Source of the DNA: Alphaproteobacteria bacterium
GTDB taxonomy: Bacteria; Pseudomonadota; Alphaproteobacteria; Micavibrionales; Micavibrionaceae
Assembly (NCBI GenBank): GCA_030432775.1
Contig: JAUILO010000042.1
Coordinates: 1-16,712, forward strand
DNA length: 16,712 nucleotides
Direction: 5' to 3'
Part shown: positions 1 to 7,804 of the stretch, piece after piece
How the letters are laid out: every line of letters begins with the position of its first letter
Position numbering within the stretch: the first letter of the stretch is position 1
Position numbers and translations under genes: made by a program
Notes under the pieces: generated by a model
Told to the model about the DNA's origin: nothing
The model's input: the letters and a program-made list of their open reading frames with translations, nothing else
Databases searched by the model: none

Positions 1-399
1 ATCTGCGGCCGCTTCATCTTCAACCACAGCATATTCCTGTGCAATAATCTGGTTCTTACCCTGCCCCTTTAAAAGCTTTTGAACGCCTTTGATTGTGTAA
101 CCTTCAGTGTAAAGCAAGTGATGAATACGTTTTAGAATCTCAACATCTTCAGGACGGTAATAACGACGGCCGCCACCTCTTTTCAACGGCTTGACCTGTG
201 TAAATTTGGTTTCCCAAAAACGCAACACATGTTGCTGTACATCAAGAATATCCGCAACTTCACTAATCGTTCTGAAAGCTGTCGCCGATTTACGCGCTCT
301 TCTGCGTGCTGCAGGAGAATTGCTTTTCGAAGACGCTTCGTCTGCTGCTGAATCTGTATCTGCTATAAAGCTAGCTTGCTTATTCTGAATAGTACTCAT
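1..399 (-). CDS. MerR-family transcriptional regulator (3' part outside window)
   Basis: The reading frame starts at the ATG at 397-399 and stays open for 133 codons to the left edge, so the C-terminus is missing. After a basic, low-complexity N-terminus (about residues 1-40, with an R/K-rich patch near 32-38) comes a MerR-type winged helix-turn-helix. The segment FRTISEVADILDV (about 42-54) is helix 1 and the turn, VLRFWETKF (58-66) is the recognition helix, and RRYYRPEDVEIL (78-89) is the wing. The following YTIKGVQKLL is also typical of the family. Alphaproteobacteria often carry a MerR gene of this kind directly downstream of ihfA, as here, 37 nt after the ihfA stop. A weak Shine-Dalgarno (GGGATGAG) precedes the ATG. 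The effector-binding region is outside the window, so the ligand and targets are unknown. Confidence 0.9.
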   Translation of the reverse strand, partial: MSTIQNKQASFIADTDSAADEASSKSNSPAARRRARKSATAFRTISEVADILDVQQHVLRFWETKFTQVKPLKRGGGRRYYRPEDVEILKRIHHLLYTEGYTIKGVQKLLKGQGKNQIIAQEYAVVEDEAAAD

Positions 400-436
400 G
401 AATTACTCATCCCAATTATCTTTGCTCTTCAACTAG

Positions 437-733
437 TTAGCTGGATTCATTTACCCGATCTCTTAACACATGAGAAGCTTTAAACACTAGGACTTTTCTA
501 GGTTTAATGGGCACTTCAACACCTGTTTTAGGGTTACGCCCAACACGCTCACCTTTTTGTCTCACGGAAAAACTTCCAAATGATGATATCTTCACATTTT
601 CGCCTTTTACCAAAGCGGTCGATATCTCGTCCAGTACGGCTTCCACCAAGTCCGAAGACTCATTACGTGATAAACCGACTTCTTCATACACTGCTTCTGC
701 AAGATCAGCTCTTGTAATAGTATGGTTTTCCAT
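437..733 (-). CDS. ihfA: Integration host factor subunit alpha
   Basis: This is a 98-residue DNA-bending protein of the HU/IHF family, which pairs with IHF beta to bend DNA in recombination, replication and transcription. The family signature is clear: GSFSVRQKGERVGRNPKTG (about 53-71), then the arm sequence VPIKPRKVLVFKAS. RNP at 66-68 carries the proline that intercalates into DNA. The N-terminal TRADLAEAVYEEVGLS fits the alpha subunit. I chose the ATG at 731-733 because a good ribosome binding site, AGAGG, lies 5 nt upstream. An upstream in-frame GTG at 737-739 would overlap that site and add only two residues. The gene sits between fabH and a MerR gene, its usual alphaproteobacterial place. 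Confidence 0.96.
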   Translation of the reverse strand: MENHTITRADLAEAVYEEVGLSRNESSDLVEAVLDEISTALVKGENVKISSFGSFSVRQKGERVGRNPKTGVEVPIKPRKVLVFKASHVLRDRVNESS

Positions 734-760
734 GCCCACCTCTTCTATATGAATAATTTG

Positions 761-789
761 ACACTACCTTTTCAGATCGCATACGTCAA
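761..789 (-). promoter_or_regulatory. Candidate sigma-70 promoter for ihfA
   Basis: On the minus strand TTGACG (784-789) matches five of six bases of the -35 consensus. It is followed after 17 nt by TAGTGT (761-766), a poor -10 box. It lies in the fabH-ihfA gap, about 30 nt upstream of the ihfA start. This is inferred from sequence only; ihfA could also be read through from fabH. Confidence 0.3.
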
Positions 790-861
790 CTTTCAACCTA
801 AAAAAATTGATTCAATTCAAAGGGTAACACGAATTTCTTAAATTATGGTGTGTTTTGCAGG

Positions 862-1866
862 CTAAAAACGAATGAGTGCTGCGCCCCAGGTAAGACCACC
901 GCCCAATGCTTCGAGCAATAGTAGATCGCCTTTTTTAATACGCCCATCATGAACAGCCGCCGATAAAGCCAAAGGAATGGATGCTGCAGAGGTATTTCCA
1001 TGATCTGCAACAGTCAGAACTACCTGTTCCATCGGCAAGTCAAGCTTCTTTGCTGTGGCGGCAATAATGCGAGTATTGGCCTGATGCGGTATCAGCCAGT
1101 CAATATCCGAAGCTTTAATATTATTATGATCCAATGTTTTCTGAACAACATCAGCCATATATTCAACAGCATAGCGAAACACCTCGCGGCCTTCCATCAC
1201 AAGATGGCCGACCTGTCCTGTGGTTGAAGGCCCGCCATTCACATATAGAATATCTTTTAATTCACCATTGGCAAAAAGATGGGTTGATAAAATACCACGA
1301 TCTTCAATACTGCCCTGCCCTTGTTCATCAAGTTCCAAAACAATAGCCCCCGCTCCATCGCCAAACAAGACACAAGTGGTACGATCATTCCAATCTAAAA
1401 GCGAAGTCATTTTCTCGGCGCCAATCACGAGCATACGCTTTGATTGACCGGTGCGAACAAGGCTATCGGCAACACTTAACGCATAAACAAATCCTGAACA
1501 AACCGCCTGCACATCAAATGCCGGACAAATCGGAACACCAAGCCGCGCCTGCACAGTCGCCGCAACCGCAGGAAACGTTTGATCCGGCGTTGTTGTCGCA
1601 ACAATAATGCCGTCAATATCCGAAGGCTGGTACCCGCTATGCTCTAGCGCCTGTCTTGCCGCCTCAACAGCCATATCAGAAGTCGAAACATCTTTGGCCG
1701 CAATATGGCGGCGCTCTATACCTGTGCGCTTTTTAATCCATTCATCCGAAGTATCGATTGTCTTTTCAAGATCTACGTTGCTAACAGGCTCACCAGGTAA
1801 AAAAGACCCGACACCTGTAATGATAGAACGTTTAACACTTGAAGATTCTGACATCATTTTACTCAT
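862..1866 (-). CDS. fabH: Beta-ketoacyl-ACP synthase III (KAS III)
   Basis: FabH condenses acetyl-CoA (or another short acyl-CoA) with malonyl-ACP to start fatty acid synthesis in the cytosol. The protein has 334 residues, near the usual FabH length. The catalytic triad is visible: Cys123 in AVCSGFVYAL, His261 in IPHQANTRII and Asn291 in DHGNTSAAS. The N-terminal TSDEWIKKRTGIERRHIA (39-56) and the C-terminal EALGGGLTWGAALIRF are also FabH signatures. The start is ambiguous. The ATG at 1864-1866 overlaps the plsX stop (ATGAGTAA, 8 nt), implying translational coupling. Two more ATGs follow at codons 4 and 5, and none has a strong Shine-Dalgarno. The plsX-fabH pair supplies activated acyl groups for phospholipid and fatty acid synthesis and is a conserved bacterial unit. 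Confidence 0.97.
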   Translation of the reverse strand: MSKMMSESSSVKRSIITGVGSFLPGEPVSNVDLEKTIDTSDEWIKKRTGIERRHIAAKDVSTSDMAVEAARQALEHSGYQPSDIDGIIVATTTPDQTFPAVAATVQARLGVPICPAFDVQAVCSGFVYALSVADSLVRTGQSKRMLVIGAEKMTSLLDWNDRTTCVLFGDGAGAIVLELDEQGQGSIEDRGILSTHLFANGELKDILYVNGGPSTTGQVGHLVMEGREVFRYAVEYMADVVQKTLDHNNIKASDIDWLIPHQANTRIIAATAKKLDLPMEQVVLTVADHGNTSAASIPLALSAAVHDGRIKKGDLLLLEALGGGLTWGAALIRF

Positions 1867-2935
1867 TTATAACTGCAGAACCTGTAACAAACCCCTCTTG
1901 GCTCATCACCTGCTCTATTTCTGTGGCAACATTATCGTTATAGCCGTTTTGAATCAAATCGGCTGCAACCAATATAGCCTGACTAAAGCCATAAGCATCC
2001 ATGCCGCCATGGCTTTTAACACATATCCCGTTCAAACCCAAAAACATGCCACCATTATAAAAACGGTGATCAAGGCGGCCTTTTAAACGATTTAACGCGC
2101 CACGCGCCAATATTGCGCCTATCATTGATAAAAACGAAGATTTGAATGCTTCTTTCAAAAAATGCCGGATCATGCTGCCAACACCTTCGGCAACCTTAAG
2201 CGCTACATTTCCTGTAAACCCGTCAGTGACAACAACATCAACTGTACCGGCTGTAATATCATTTCCCTCGATAAAGCCGTAAAACTCACCAGGAAATTTG
2301 ATATGCGATAAAATATCGGCAGCCTTGCGGACTTCTTCTGGGCCTTTCATAGCCTCTGAGCCAACATTAAGTAAACCAACGCTTGGTTTGGAAATATTCT
2401 TAACGGCTCTGGCATAAACACTGCCCAAAACAGCGAACTGTACCAGTACTTCCGGGTCACACGACAAATTCGCACCCAAATCGAGCATAATAGTCTCGCC
2501 GTGCTTAGTTGGGAACACACTGGCAATGGCTGGGCGCTGAATGCCCGGCAAACATTTAAATACCATTTTGGATGTCGCCATAAGCGCGCCTGTATTCCCT
2601 GCGGAGACAATACCCTGCGCACTACCCTCCTTCACAGCATCAATCGCAAGACGCATGCTAGACCCCTTACCAGAGCGCAGAGCAACAGATGGCTTTTCCT
2701 CATTGGAAATAACCTTATCCGTATGAACAATACTGCTGACAGTCTTTAAAGAGGGATATAAATCTAGAAAAGGTGTGATTTTCACCTCATCACCAAAAAA
2801 CACGATACGTATAGATGACGAGCTAGCACAAGCAATCGAAGCAGCCTCGACCGTAACTTCTGGGCCGAAGTCTCCGCCCATAGCGTCAATTGCAATAACT
2901 TGAACTTGATGTGCGGAGGTTTGATCTGCGGTCAT
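1859..2935 (-). CDS. plsX: Phosphate acyltransferase PlsX
   Basis: PlsX converts acyl-ACP and phosphate to acyl-phosphate, the acyl donor used by PlsY in phosphatidic acid synthesis. It is a soluble or peripheral membrane enzyme. The 358-residue protein shows the family motifs in order: AIDAMGGDFGPE (15-26), SAGNTGALMA (111-120), GLLNVGSEAMKG (187-198), VVVTDGFTGNVALK (234-247) and KSHGGMDAYG in the C-terminal part. The length is typical. No clear Shine-Dalgarno precedes the ATG at 2933-2935 (upstream bases CAATATTCAATCAT), but the next methionine lies inside the conserved DAMGGD motif, so a later start is unlikely. It follows rpmF by 104 nt and overlaps fabH by 8 nt. The order yceD-rpmF-plsX-fabH is a classic bacterial arrangement linking ribosome and lipid synthesis. 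Confidence 0.97.
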   Translation of the reverse strand: MTADQTSAHQVQVIAIDAMGGDFGPEVTVEAASIACASSSSIRIVFFGDEVKITPFLDLYPSLKTVSSIVHTDKVISNEEKPSVALRSGKGSSMRLAIDAVKEGSAQGIVSAGNTGALMATSKMVFKCLPGIQRPAIASVFPTKHGETIMLDLGANLSCDPEVLVQFAVLGSVYARAVKNISKPSVGLLNVGSEAMKGPEEVRKAADILSHIKFPGEFYGFIEGNDITAGTVDVVVTDGFTGNVALKVAEGVGSMIRHFLKEAFKSSFLSMIGAILARGALNRLKGRLDHRFYNGGMFLGLNGICVKSHGGMDAYGFSQAILVAADLIQNGYNDNVATEIEQVMSQEGFVTGSAVINE

Positions 2936-3039
2936 ATGATTGAATATTGTAAAGGTGCGAAGACAATAGGTAAGTTAATGATACCTACCTATATACAACG
3001 AAACATTCTTTTCAGAAAGGTTTTAAGCAAGATTATCGC

Positions 3040-3219
3040 TTAAGCTTTTTCTTCTAAAACCTGACGGCCTTTGTACATACCTGTTTTAAGGTCAACGTGG
3101 TGACGACGAACGGCTTCGCCTGTATCGCGGTCTTCAACCCAGTTCACAGGTTTCAAAGCATCGTGCGAACGTCTTTGGTCGCGTTTTGATTTCGAAGTCT
3201 TTCTCTTTGGAACAGCCAT
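3040..3219 (-). CDS. rpmF: 50S ribosomal protein L32
   Basis: This 59-residue basic protein begins MAVPKRKTSKSKRDQRRSHD and contains NWVEDRDTGEAVRRHHVD, both diagnostic of bacterial L32 (bL32), a protein of the large ribosomal subunit. The zinc-binding cysteine pairs found in some bacterial L32 proteins are absent, as is usual in Proteobacteria. A ribosome binding site, ACAGGA, sits 8 nt before the ATG at 3217-3219. The gene lies between yceD and plsX, its standard neighbours. An inverted repeat and a direct repeat occupy its leader (3253-3313). Confidence 0.97.
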   Translation of the reverse strand: MAVPKRKTSKSKRDQRRSHDALKPVNWVEDRDTGEAVRRHHVDLKTGMYKGRQVLEEKA

Positions 3220-3252
3220 TTTATTATTCCTGTGTTATATCCAGTTACTATA

Positions 3253-3278
3253 TATCTAGTTAATTCTTTATCTAGTTT
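3253..3278 (-). repeat. 9-bp direct repeat in the rpmF leader
   Basis: TATCTAGTT occurs at 3253-3261 and again at 3270-3278, with a 17-nt period (AACTAGATA on the minus strand). It lies 34-59 nt upstream of the rpmF start. It could be a protein-binding site or chance in A+T-rich DNA. Confidence 0.5.
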
Positions 3279-3281
3279 CTC

Positions 3282-3313
3282 AGACCTGTTCTGATACAGA
3301 AAAATACAGGTCT
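3282..3313 (-). repeat. Inverted repeat (hairpin) in the yceD-rpmF gap
   Basis: AGACCTGT at 3282-3289 and ACAGGTCT at 3306-3313 are perfectly complementary (8 bp), separated by 16 nt in which TTCT/AGAA can add a short inner stem. There is no U-tract on either strand, so it is not a standard terminator. It lies in the 5' leader of rpmF if that gene is transcribed from yceD, and could be a processing or regulatory hairpin. Confidence 0.55.
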
Positions 3314-3348
3314 ATGCAAGGAAAATCCCAATAAAAAAGATAAAATCT

Positions 3349-3942
3349 CTACTTATCCTTGATCTTAAGGTCTTTTAACGCCTCAAAAGGATTCTTACGC
3401 ACAGCCGGAATTTCCTCCCGCATCTGGACGTCCCCGTCCTCATCCAATGCATATACATCGCTATGAACGAAATTATCTATAGATAATGACAAATATTGCG
3501 ACGCCAGTTCACCAACATCAACCTTGCCATTCACAAATGGCTCAGGATCATCTTTTTCATCCAGAATCTGTTGTTCTGCACCGTCCATAATGCCGTCGCG
3601 CTCATGTTTGACCTTGATAAGCGAAACAACTTGATCTGGCTCGGCAAACCAGCCTGTAAAATCATCTTCAATACTCTGCTTCACAGGCTCACCACTAATA
3701 GAGCAGCTCTGCACCAAATTTGCCTTAAACCGACCAGATACTGTGACAACATGTTTGCTGTCACTGCGTGCAAGTGTTGCCTCGGCATATAAGTAATCAA
3801 TCGCAATAACGTTTAAACGACGCGCTAGATTTTTACGCTCTTCCTCTGAGGCTTCAAAGCGCACCTTTGTCGGCGCATCGGTCACCTCCCGTGCATCGAC
3901 TAAATAGCTCCATTCAGATGGCAACTTTGTTTCTTTAGACAT
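3349..3942 (-). CDS. yceD: YceD/DUF177-family protein
   Basis: This 197-residue protein matches the DUF177 (YceD) family, linked to 23S rRNA accumulation in E. coli and plants; its biochemical activity is not settled. Family features seen are KANLVQSCSISGEPVKQSIE (about 93-112), the acidic middle, VDVGELASQYLSLSIDN, and the C-terminal RKNPFEALKDLK, a common ending in the family. The canonical Cys-x2-Cys sometimes present in this family is not evident; only one cysteine is in that region. The ribosome binding site AGGGGA lies 6 nt before the ATG at 3940-3942. Its place just before rpmF is the standard bacterial arrangement and supports a ribosome-related role. Confidence 0.9.
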   Translation of the reverse strand: MSKETKLPSEWSYLVDAREVTDAPTKVRFEASEEERKNLARRLNVIAIDYLYAEATLARSDSKHVVTVSGRFKANLVQSCSISGEPVKQSIEDDFTGWFAEPDQVVSLIKVKHERDGIMDGAEQQILDEKDDPEPFVNGKVDVGELASQYLSLSIDNFVHSDVYALDEDGDVQMREEIPAVRKNPFEALKDLKIKDK

Positions 3943-3984
3943 TCCATGTCCCCTACTAAAATTTTGAATATATGTGTGACCTTA

Positions 3985-4518
3985 TTATACCGGTGCGTCA
4001 ACAAACACATTATCTGCATCCATAATGTGCTGCATATCAAGCGTCAGGCAATGAGCGTAAGCCCTCTTGATATAGGCAATAAGCGCGCCTAACTCCTCAT
4101 CACTAATGATTTGCTCGCCGCCATAAACATTACGAATCAAAAAAGCTTTAAGTCCGTCCGCATCATTCCCCTCCAAAAGTGTCTTGTAACTTTGCATACG
4201 ACCATTAAAGGCCAGCATCATACGCTTTACATGTCTTGGGACACTCAAATCACCAATCCCCATTTCCCGGCATGCTCGATCCATATCCAGAAACAAACGG
4301 TCAAATAACATCTGTGATTTTTTAACCTCGCCAAGCTGTTGCAAACGAATCATGACTATAGATACATGCAAAACGATCATATCAAAGCGGCCATCAACCG
4401 AATCTTCGACCTTATACTTGTCAAAAAACACCTGATGGCGTGATTGTTCTATAATTAACGCATATAATTCATCAATGCGCTTTTTGTCAGTATTTCTATG
4501 TTTAATTTGTGCAAGCAT
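3985..4518 (-). CDS. Ubiquinol-cytochrome c chaperone family protein (CBP3-like)
   Basis: The sequence matches the bacterial relatives of mitochondrial CBP3/UQCC1, which assist assembly of cytochrome b in the bc1 complex. Diagnostic segments are ELYALIIEQSRHQVFFDKY, VDGRFDMIVLHVSIVMIRLQ, FDRLFLDMDRACREMGIGDL and VPRHVKRMMLAFNGRMQSY. I chose the ATG at 4516-4518 (177 residues) because it leaves about 17 residues before the conserved LYALI segment, the usual family N-terminus. The frame also extends 18 codons upstream to a GTG at 4570-4572, and neither start has a clear Shine-Dalgarno. It is divergent from bamE and precedes yceD by 42 nt, a common alphaproteobacterial context. The chaperone role is from homology; in bacteria it is inferred. 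Confidence 0.85.
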   Translation of the reverse strand: MLAQIKHRNTDKKRIDELYALIIEQSRHQVFFDKYKVEDSVDGRFDMIVLHVSIVMIRLQQLGEVKKSQMLFDRLFLDMDRACREMGIGDLSVPRHVKRMMLAFNGRMQSYKTLLEGNDADGLKAFLIRNVYGGEQIISDEELGALIAYIKRAYAHCLTLDMQHIMDADNVFVDAPV

Positions 4519-4530
4519 GGGCAATTTCTG

Positions 4531-4559
4531 TTGATATTGTTCCCTGAAGAACGTTATAT
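4531..4559 (+). promoter_or_regulatory. Candidate sigma-70 promoter for bamE
   Basis: TTGATA (4531-4536, five of six -35 bases) is followed after 17 nt by TTATAT (4554-4559); TATATG one base later is an alternative. It lies about 80 nt before the preferred bamE start, in the gap between the divergent chaperone and bamE genes. Sequence-only inference. Confidence 0.35.
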
Positions 4560-4637
4560 GATATTCATACACTGGTTACATTGTTTTGCACAATAACAAC
4601 TGACGAATCAACCAATAGATTGATGAAGAAGAAATTG

Positions 4638-5105
4638 ATGAACAAATCAAAACTGCTGACATACTCATCCGTATTCTTGCTATCCATTGCAAGCATTAGC
4701 ATTTCAGGCTGCACACCAACCCATAGTGTGCGCGGAAATTACCTGAAAGACTATCAAATCACCGAAGTCGTAGCCGGTACAGACACAGAGTATGACGTTG
4801 TTAAGAAACTCGGCAGCCCGACTGCAAAATCAACTTTTGATGACAAGATCTGGTATTATATCGGTCAGGAGACGGAAAAACGCGGCATTTTTGACGCTAC
4901 AGTTACAGACGAACAAGTCGTTGTAGTAACTTTTGACGAAAAGAAGACCGTACAAACGATAGAAATTGCAGACGCTGATCGGATCGATCTTCCTTATACA
5001 AAGGATAGCACGCCAACCTCGGGCAATGAGATCACTGTTATGCAGCAGCTTGTCGGCAACATTGGCAAGTTCAACAATAACGCACCTGATCCGGCAGGCC
5101 CATAA
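4638..5105 (+). CDS. bamE: Outer membrane assembly lipoprotein BamE (SmpA/OmlA domain)
   Basis: BamE is a small lipoprotein of the BAM complex, which inserts beta-barrel proteins into the outer membrane. The N-terminus is a lipoprotein signal: a lysine-containing start, a hydrophobic stretch (LLTYSSVFLLSIASIS) and the lipobox ISGC with the acylated cysteine at residue 25. The mature part has the SmpA/OmlA fold signatures YDVVKKLGSPTAKSTFDDKIWYY, then a strand-rich VVVVTFDEKKTVQTIEIAD. The preferred ATG at 4638 is preceded by a purine-rich GAAGAAGAAA. ATG 4623 and ATG 4581 are in-frame alternatives that would lengthen the signal peptide by 5 or 19 residues. It is divergent from the bc1 chaperone gene and convergent with hppA, as in many Alphaproteobacteria. 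The C-terminal Asn/Pro-rich tail is probably flexible. Confidence 0.93.
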   Translation: MNKSKLLTYSSVFLLSIASISISGCTPTHSVRGNYLKDYQITEVVAGTDTEYDVVKKLGSPTAKSTFDDKIWYYIGQETEKRGIFDATVTDEQVVVVTFDEKKTVQTIEIADADRIDLPYTKDSTPTSGNEITVMQQLVGNIGKFNNNAPDPAGP

Positions 5106-5260
5106 GTCCTTCTCTGTTTTACGCACTGCTTTCAATTCCGTTTACCCCACTATTCCGTGGGCGACGTTCATAATGTTCCGCAGATTACTCCCCCTCCCGT
5201 AACGCGTTTCATTCAGGCGCATTGTCGTGCCATAGGCCTGCAAATGCATCGCATATTTTT

Positions 5261-5304
5261 GTTATAAAGCGTCATCCTCTCACTATTTCATATAGTGATA
5301 TAAC
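5261..5304. repeat. Nested inverted repeat between bamE and hppA
   Basis: GTTATA (5261-5266) pairs with TATAAC (5299-5304). Inside it TCACTAT (5280-5286) pairs with ATAGTGA (5292-5298) around a 5-nt loop; a 13-nt bulge lies on the left arm. No U-tract follows, so it is not a textbook terminator, although it sits downstream of bamE. Apart from this and the terminator at 5334-5365, I see nothing else in the 291-nt gap between the two genes. Confidence 0.5.
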
Positions 5305-5333
5305 GCTGCCAGTCTGATACATACAGCATGAAC

Positions 5334-5365
5334 AAAAAAAAAGCCCCACTGAAATCAGCGGGGCT
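5334..5365 (-). terminator. Rho-independent terminator of hppA
   Basis: On the minus strand an AGCCCC/GGGGCT stem extends through one mismatch into CTG/CAG around an ATTT loop (5342-5365). It is followed directly by a run of nine T (5334-5342 as A on the plus strand). It begins about 30 nt after the hppA stop. Confidence 0.92.
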
Positions 5366-5396
5366 CTTTAAATCTTATATGACTTAAGTCAGTGAC

Positions 5397-7499
5397 TTAG
5401 ACACCTGCGAAGTATTTACCAACGATAGCAACCAACAAGATCGCAACGATGTTCGCAATTTTGATCAACGGGTTAACCGCTGGACCAGCTGTGTCTTTGT
5501 ATGGGTCGCCAACTGTATCACCAGTAACCGCAGCATGGTGCGCATCAGAACCTTTACCGCCGAAGTTACCTTCTTCGATATATTTCTTAGCATTATCCCA
5601 TGCACCGCCACCTGATGTCATTGAAATAGCAACGAACAAGCCGGTAACGATTGTACCCATCAATAGAGCGCCTAGAGCTTCAAAAGCATGAAGCATAGAG
5701 CCACTAACCCCCCAAACGACACCAAACAAGATAGCTGGTGCAAAGATTGGAAGAAGTGATGGAGCAATCATCTCACGAATAGCAGAGCGTGTAAGAAGAT
5801 CCACTGCTTTACCGTAATCAGGCTTAGCTGTACCTTTCATGATACCTTTGATTTCCTTGAACTGACGACGCACTTCAATCACAACACTAGCAGCCGCACG
5901 GCCAACAGCAGTCATAGACATCGCACAGAACAGGTAAGGCAACATACCACCGATAAACAGACCAATCACAACATATGTATTACTTAGCATGAACTCGATA
6001 TCTGCAAGCTCGGGCAAGTAATGTGCGATTTCTTCTGTGTATGCCGCGAACAATACAAGTGACGCAAGACCGGCAGAACCAATCGCGTAACCTTTTGTCA
6101 CAGCTTTCGTTGTGTTACCAACAGCATCCAGAGCATCTGTAGTCTCACGTACTGATTCAGGCAGTTCGGCCATCTCGGCAATACCACCGGCGTTATCAGT
6201 CACAGGACCATATGCATCAAGAGCAACAACCATACCAGCCAGAGATAGCATTGATGTCGCAGCAAGCGCGATACCAAACAATCCGGCAAAATGGAATGCA
6301 GCGTAAATACCGATAGCGATAACGATAACAGGTAGTGCAGTTGCTTCCATAGAAACAGCTAGCCCCTGAATAACATTAGTACCGTGACCGGTTTCAGATG
6401 CTTTTGCGATAGAGCGAACCGGACGGAACTCAGTACTTGTGTAGTACTCAGTAATCCAAACCAGAAGACCTGTAATAACAAGACCTGTAATAACACACCA
6501 CAAAATGCTTTGTGCTGTAAGGATCTCACCAGTTGCCATTTGAATATCTGTATACAAATCTGTTTTCAGAAGAACAAAAGAAACAAGAGCTGCTGAAATG
6601 ATACCTGTCCAGATCAGACCTCTGTATAGAGCGCCCATGATATTTGTTGAACCTTCCTTCAAACGAACGAAGAATGTACCAGCAATAGAACCGATAATAC
6701 AAACCGCACCAATAACCAATGGCAATTGCATCATCGCTGCCTGTGCTTCACCAGCAAACACGCTGCTTGCGATCAACATAGTTGCAACAACAGTCACAGC
6801 ATATGTTTCGAACAAGTCAGCCGCCATACCGGCACAGTCACCAACGTTGTCACCAACGTTATCAGCAATAACAGCTGGGTTTCTTGGGTCATCCTCAGGG
6901 ATACCTGCCTCAACCTTACCAACAAGGTCAGCACCAACGTCAGCACCTTTTGTAAAGATACCGCCGCCAAGACGGGCAAAGATAGAAATCAATGAAGCAC
7001 CAAAACCAAGACCTACAAGACCTTCAAGGACTTCACGGCCACCAAGATCAAGATGTTTAAGACCGATATAATATGCAGTCACACCTAATAGACCAAGGCC
7101 AACAACCAACATACCTGTAATCGCACCAGACTTAAATGAAACACCAAGCGCTTTATTCAAGCTCTCAGAAGCAGCCTGTGCTGTACGAACATTAGCTCTT
7201 ACAGAAACGTTCATGCCAACATATCCGGCAATACCGGATAGGATCGCACCGATTAAAAAGCCCACAGCAACGTGCCAGCCAAGGAGGAACCAAAGCACAG
7301 CTGTTACAGCGACACCAACATAACCGATTGTTGTGTATTGACGATTTAGATATGCAGAAGCGCCTTCTTGGATCGCTTTGGCGATTTCCTGCATTCTTTC
7401 AGAACCAGCATCACTCATAAGTACAGTGCGTGACGCCAAGGCTCCATATATAAGCGCCAAAATACCGGCTCCTATAATCATTAGTTCTATTTGAGACAT
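5397..7499 (-). CDS. hppA: Proton-translocating inorganic pyrophosphatase, K+-independent type
   Basis: HppA is an integral membrane pump that uses pyrophosphate hydrolysis to export protons. The 700 residues form the usual series of about 16 hydrophobic segments. Catalytic motifs present: DVGADLVGKVEAGIPEDD (187-204), the Asp-rich DNVGDNVGDCAGMAADLFE (213-231), DAYGPVTDNAGGIAEMAE (428-445) and the C-terminal DAHHAAVTGDTVGDPYKDTA. The sequence GNTTKAVTKG (461-470) has Lys465 and Thr468 where K+-dependent enzymes carry Ala and Gly. This predicts a K+-independent, H+-pumping enzyme. A strong ribosome binding site, AAGGGG, precedes the ATG. It has its own terminator at 5334-5365. No good promoter was identified in its upstream gap. 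Confidence 0.98.
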   Translation of the reverse strand: MSQIELMIIGAGILALIYGALASRTVLMSDAGSERMQEIAKAIQEGASAYLNRQYTTIGYVGVAVTAVLWFLLGWHVAVGFLIGAILSGIAGYVGMNVSVRANVRTAQAASESLNKALGVSFKSGAITGMLVVGLGLLGVTAYYIGLKHLDLGGREVLEGLVGLGFGASLISIFARLGGGIFTKGADVGADLVGKVEAGIPEDDPRNPAVIADNVGDNVGDCAGMAADLFETYAVTVVATMLIASSVFAGEAQAAMMQLPLVIGAVCIIGSIAGTFFVRLKEGSTNIMGALYRGLIWTGIISAALVSFVLLKTDLYTDIQMATGEILTAQSILWCVITGLVITGLLVWITEYYTSTEFRPVRSIAKASETGHGTNVIQGLAVSMEATALPVIVIAIGIYAAFHFAGLFGIALAATSMLSLAGMVVALDAYGPVTDNAGGIAEMAELPESVRETTDALDAVGNTTKAVTKGYAIGSAGLASLVLFAAYTEEIAHYLPELADIEFMLSNTYVVIGLFIGGMLPYLFCAMSMTAVGRAAASVVIEVRRQFKEIKGIMKGTAKPDYGKAVDLLTRSAIREMIAPSLLPIFAPAILFGVVWGVSGSMLHAFEALGALLMGTIVTGLFVAISMTSGGGAWDNAKKYIEEGNFGGKGSDAHHAAVTGDTVGDPYKDTAGPAVNPLIKIANIVAILLVAIVGKYFAGV

Positions 7500-7647
7500 T
7501 TCTTACCCCTTTATTTCGTATTTAAGGTTCGGGAATTATTTTTGTTTATTGTGATTGATGGGGTTAGGCATCAATCGGTTGAAAATGCAAAATTATTTCC
7601 AACAAAGCAAGACGCTTGTTTAAATCTTTTTAATCATCATTGCAACG

Positions 7648-7673
7648 AAAAAAGCCCGGATAACAATCCGAGC
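7648..7673 (-). terminator. Rho-independent terminator downstream of the fliL-like gene
   Basis: On the minus strand GCTCGGAT/ATCCGGGC forms an 8-bp stem with one mismatch and a TGTT loop (7654-7673), followed by six T (7648-7653). It would end transcripts from the fliL-like gene before hppA, making hppA a separate transcription unit. Confidence 0.85.
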
Positions 7674-7764
7674 CTTGATTTTATAAGTTCTGTGTGACTT
7701 TTAGGCGATAAATTATACTCTATAATATGATGTGTATATTATGAATCATCATAATGGACTCTAT

Positions 7765-7786
7765 ATATGTACGGAATATGTACGGA
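7765..7786. repeat. 11-bp perfect tandem duplication
   Basis: ATATGTACGGA is repeated exactly at 7765-7775 and 7776-7786, downstream of the fliL-like gene. It looks like a replication-slippage product. Confidence 0.85.
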
Positions 7787-7804
7787 TAAACAGATTTAAA
7801 AAAC

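Noticed and set aside
737..739. GTG start for ihfA two codons upstream
   Set aside because: It would lie within or next to the ribosome binding site that fits the ATG at 731-733.
1607..2086. 159-codon plus-strand frame across the plsX-fabH junction
   Set aside because: Antisense to two well-supported genes and without family resemblance.
6598..7071. 157-codon plus-strand frame inside hppA
   Set aside because: Antisense to strongly conserved hppA coding sequence; it arises from the codon use of that gene.
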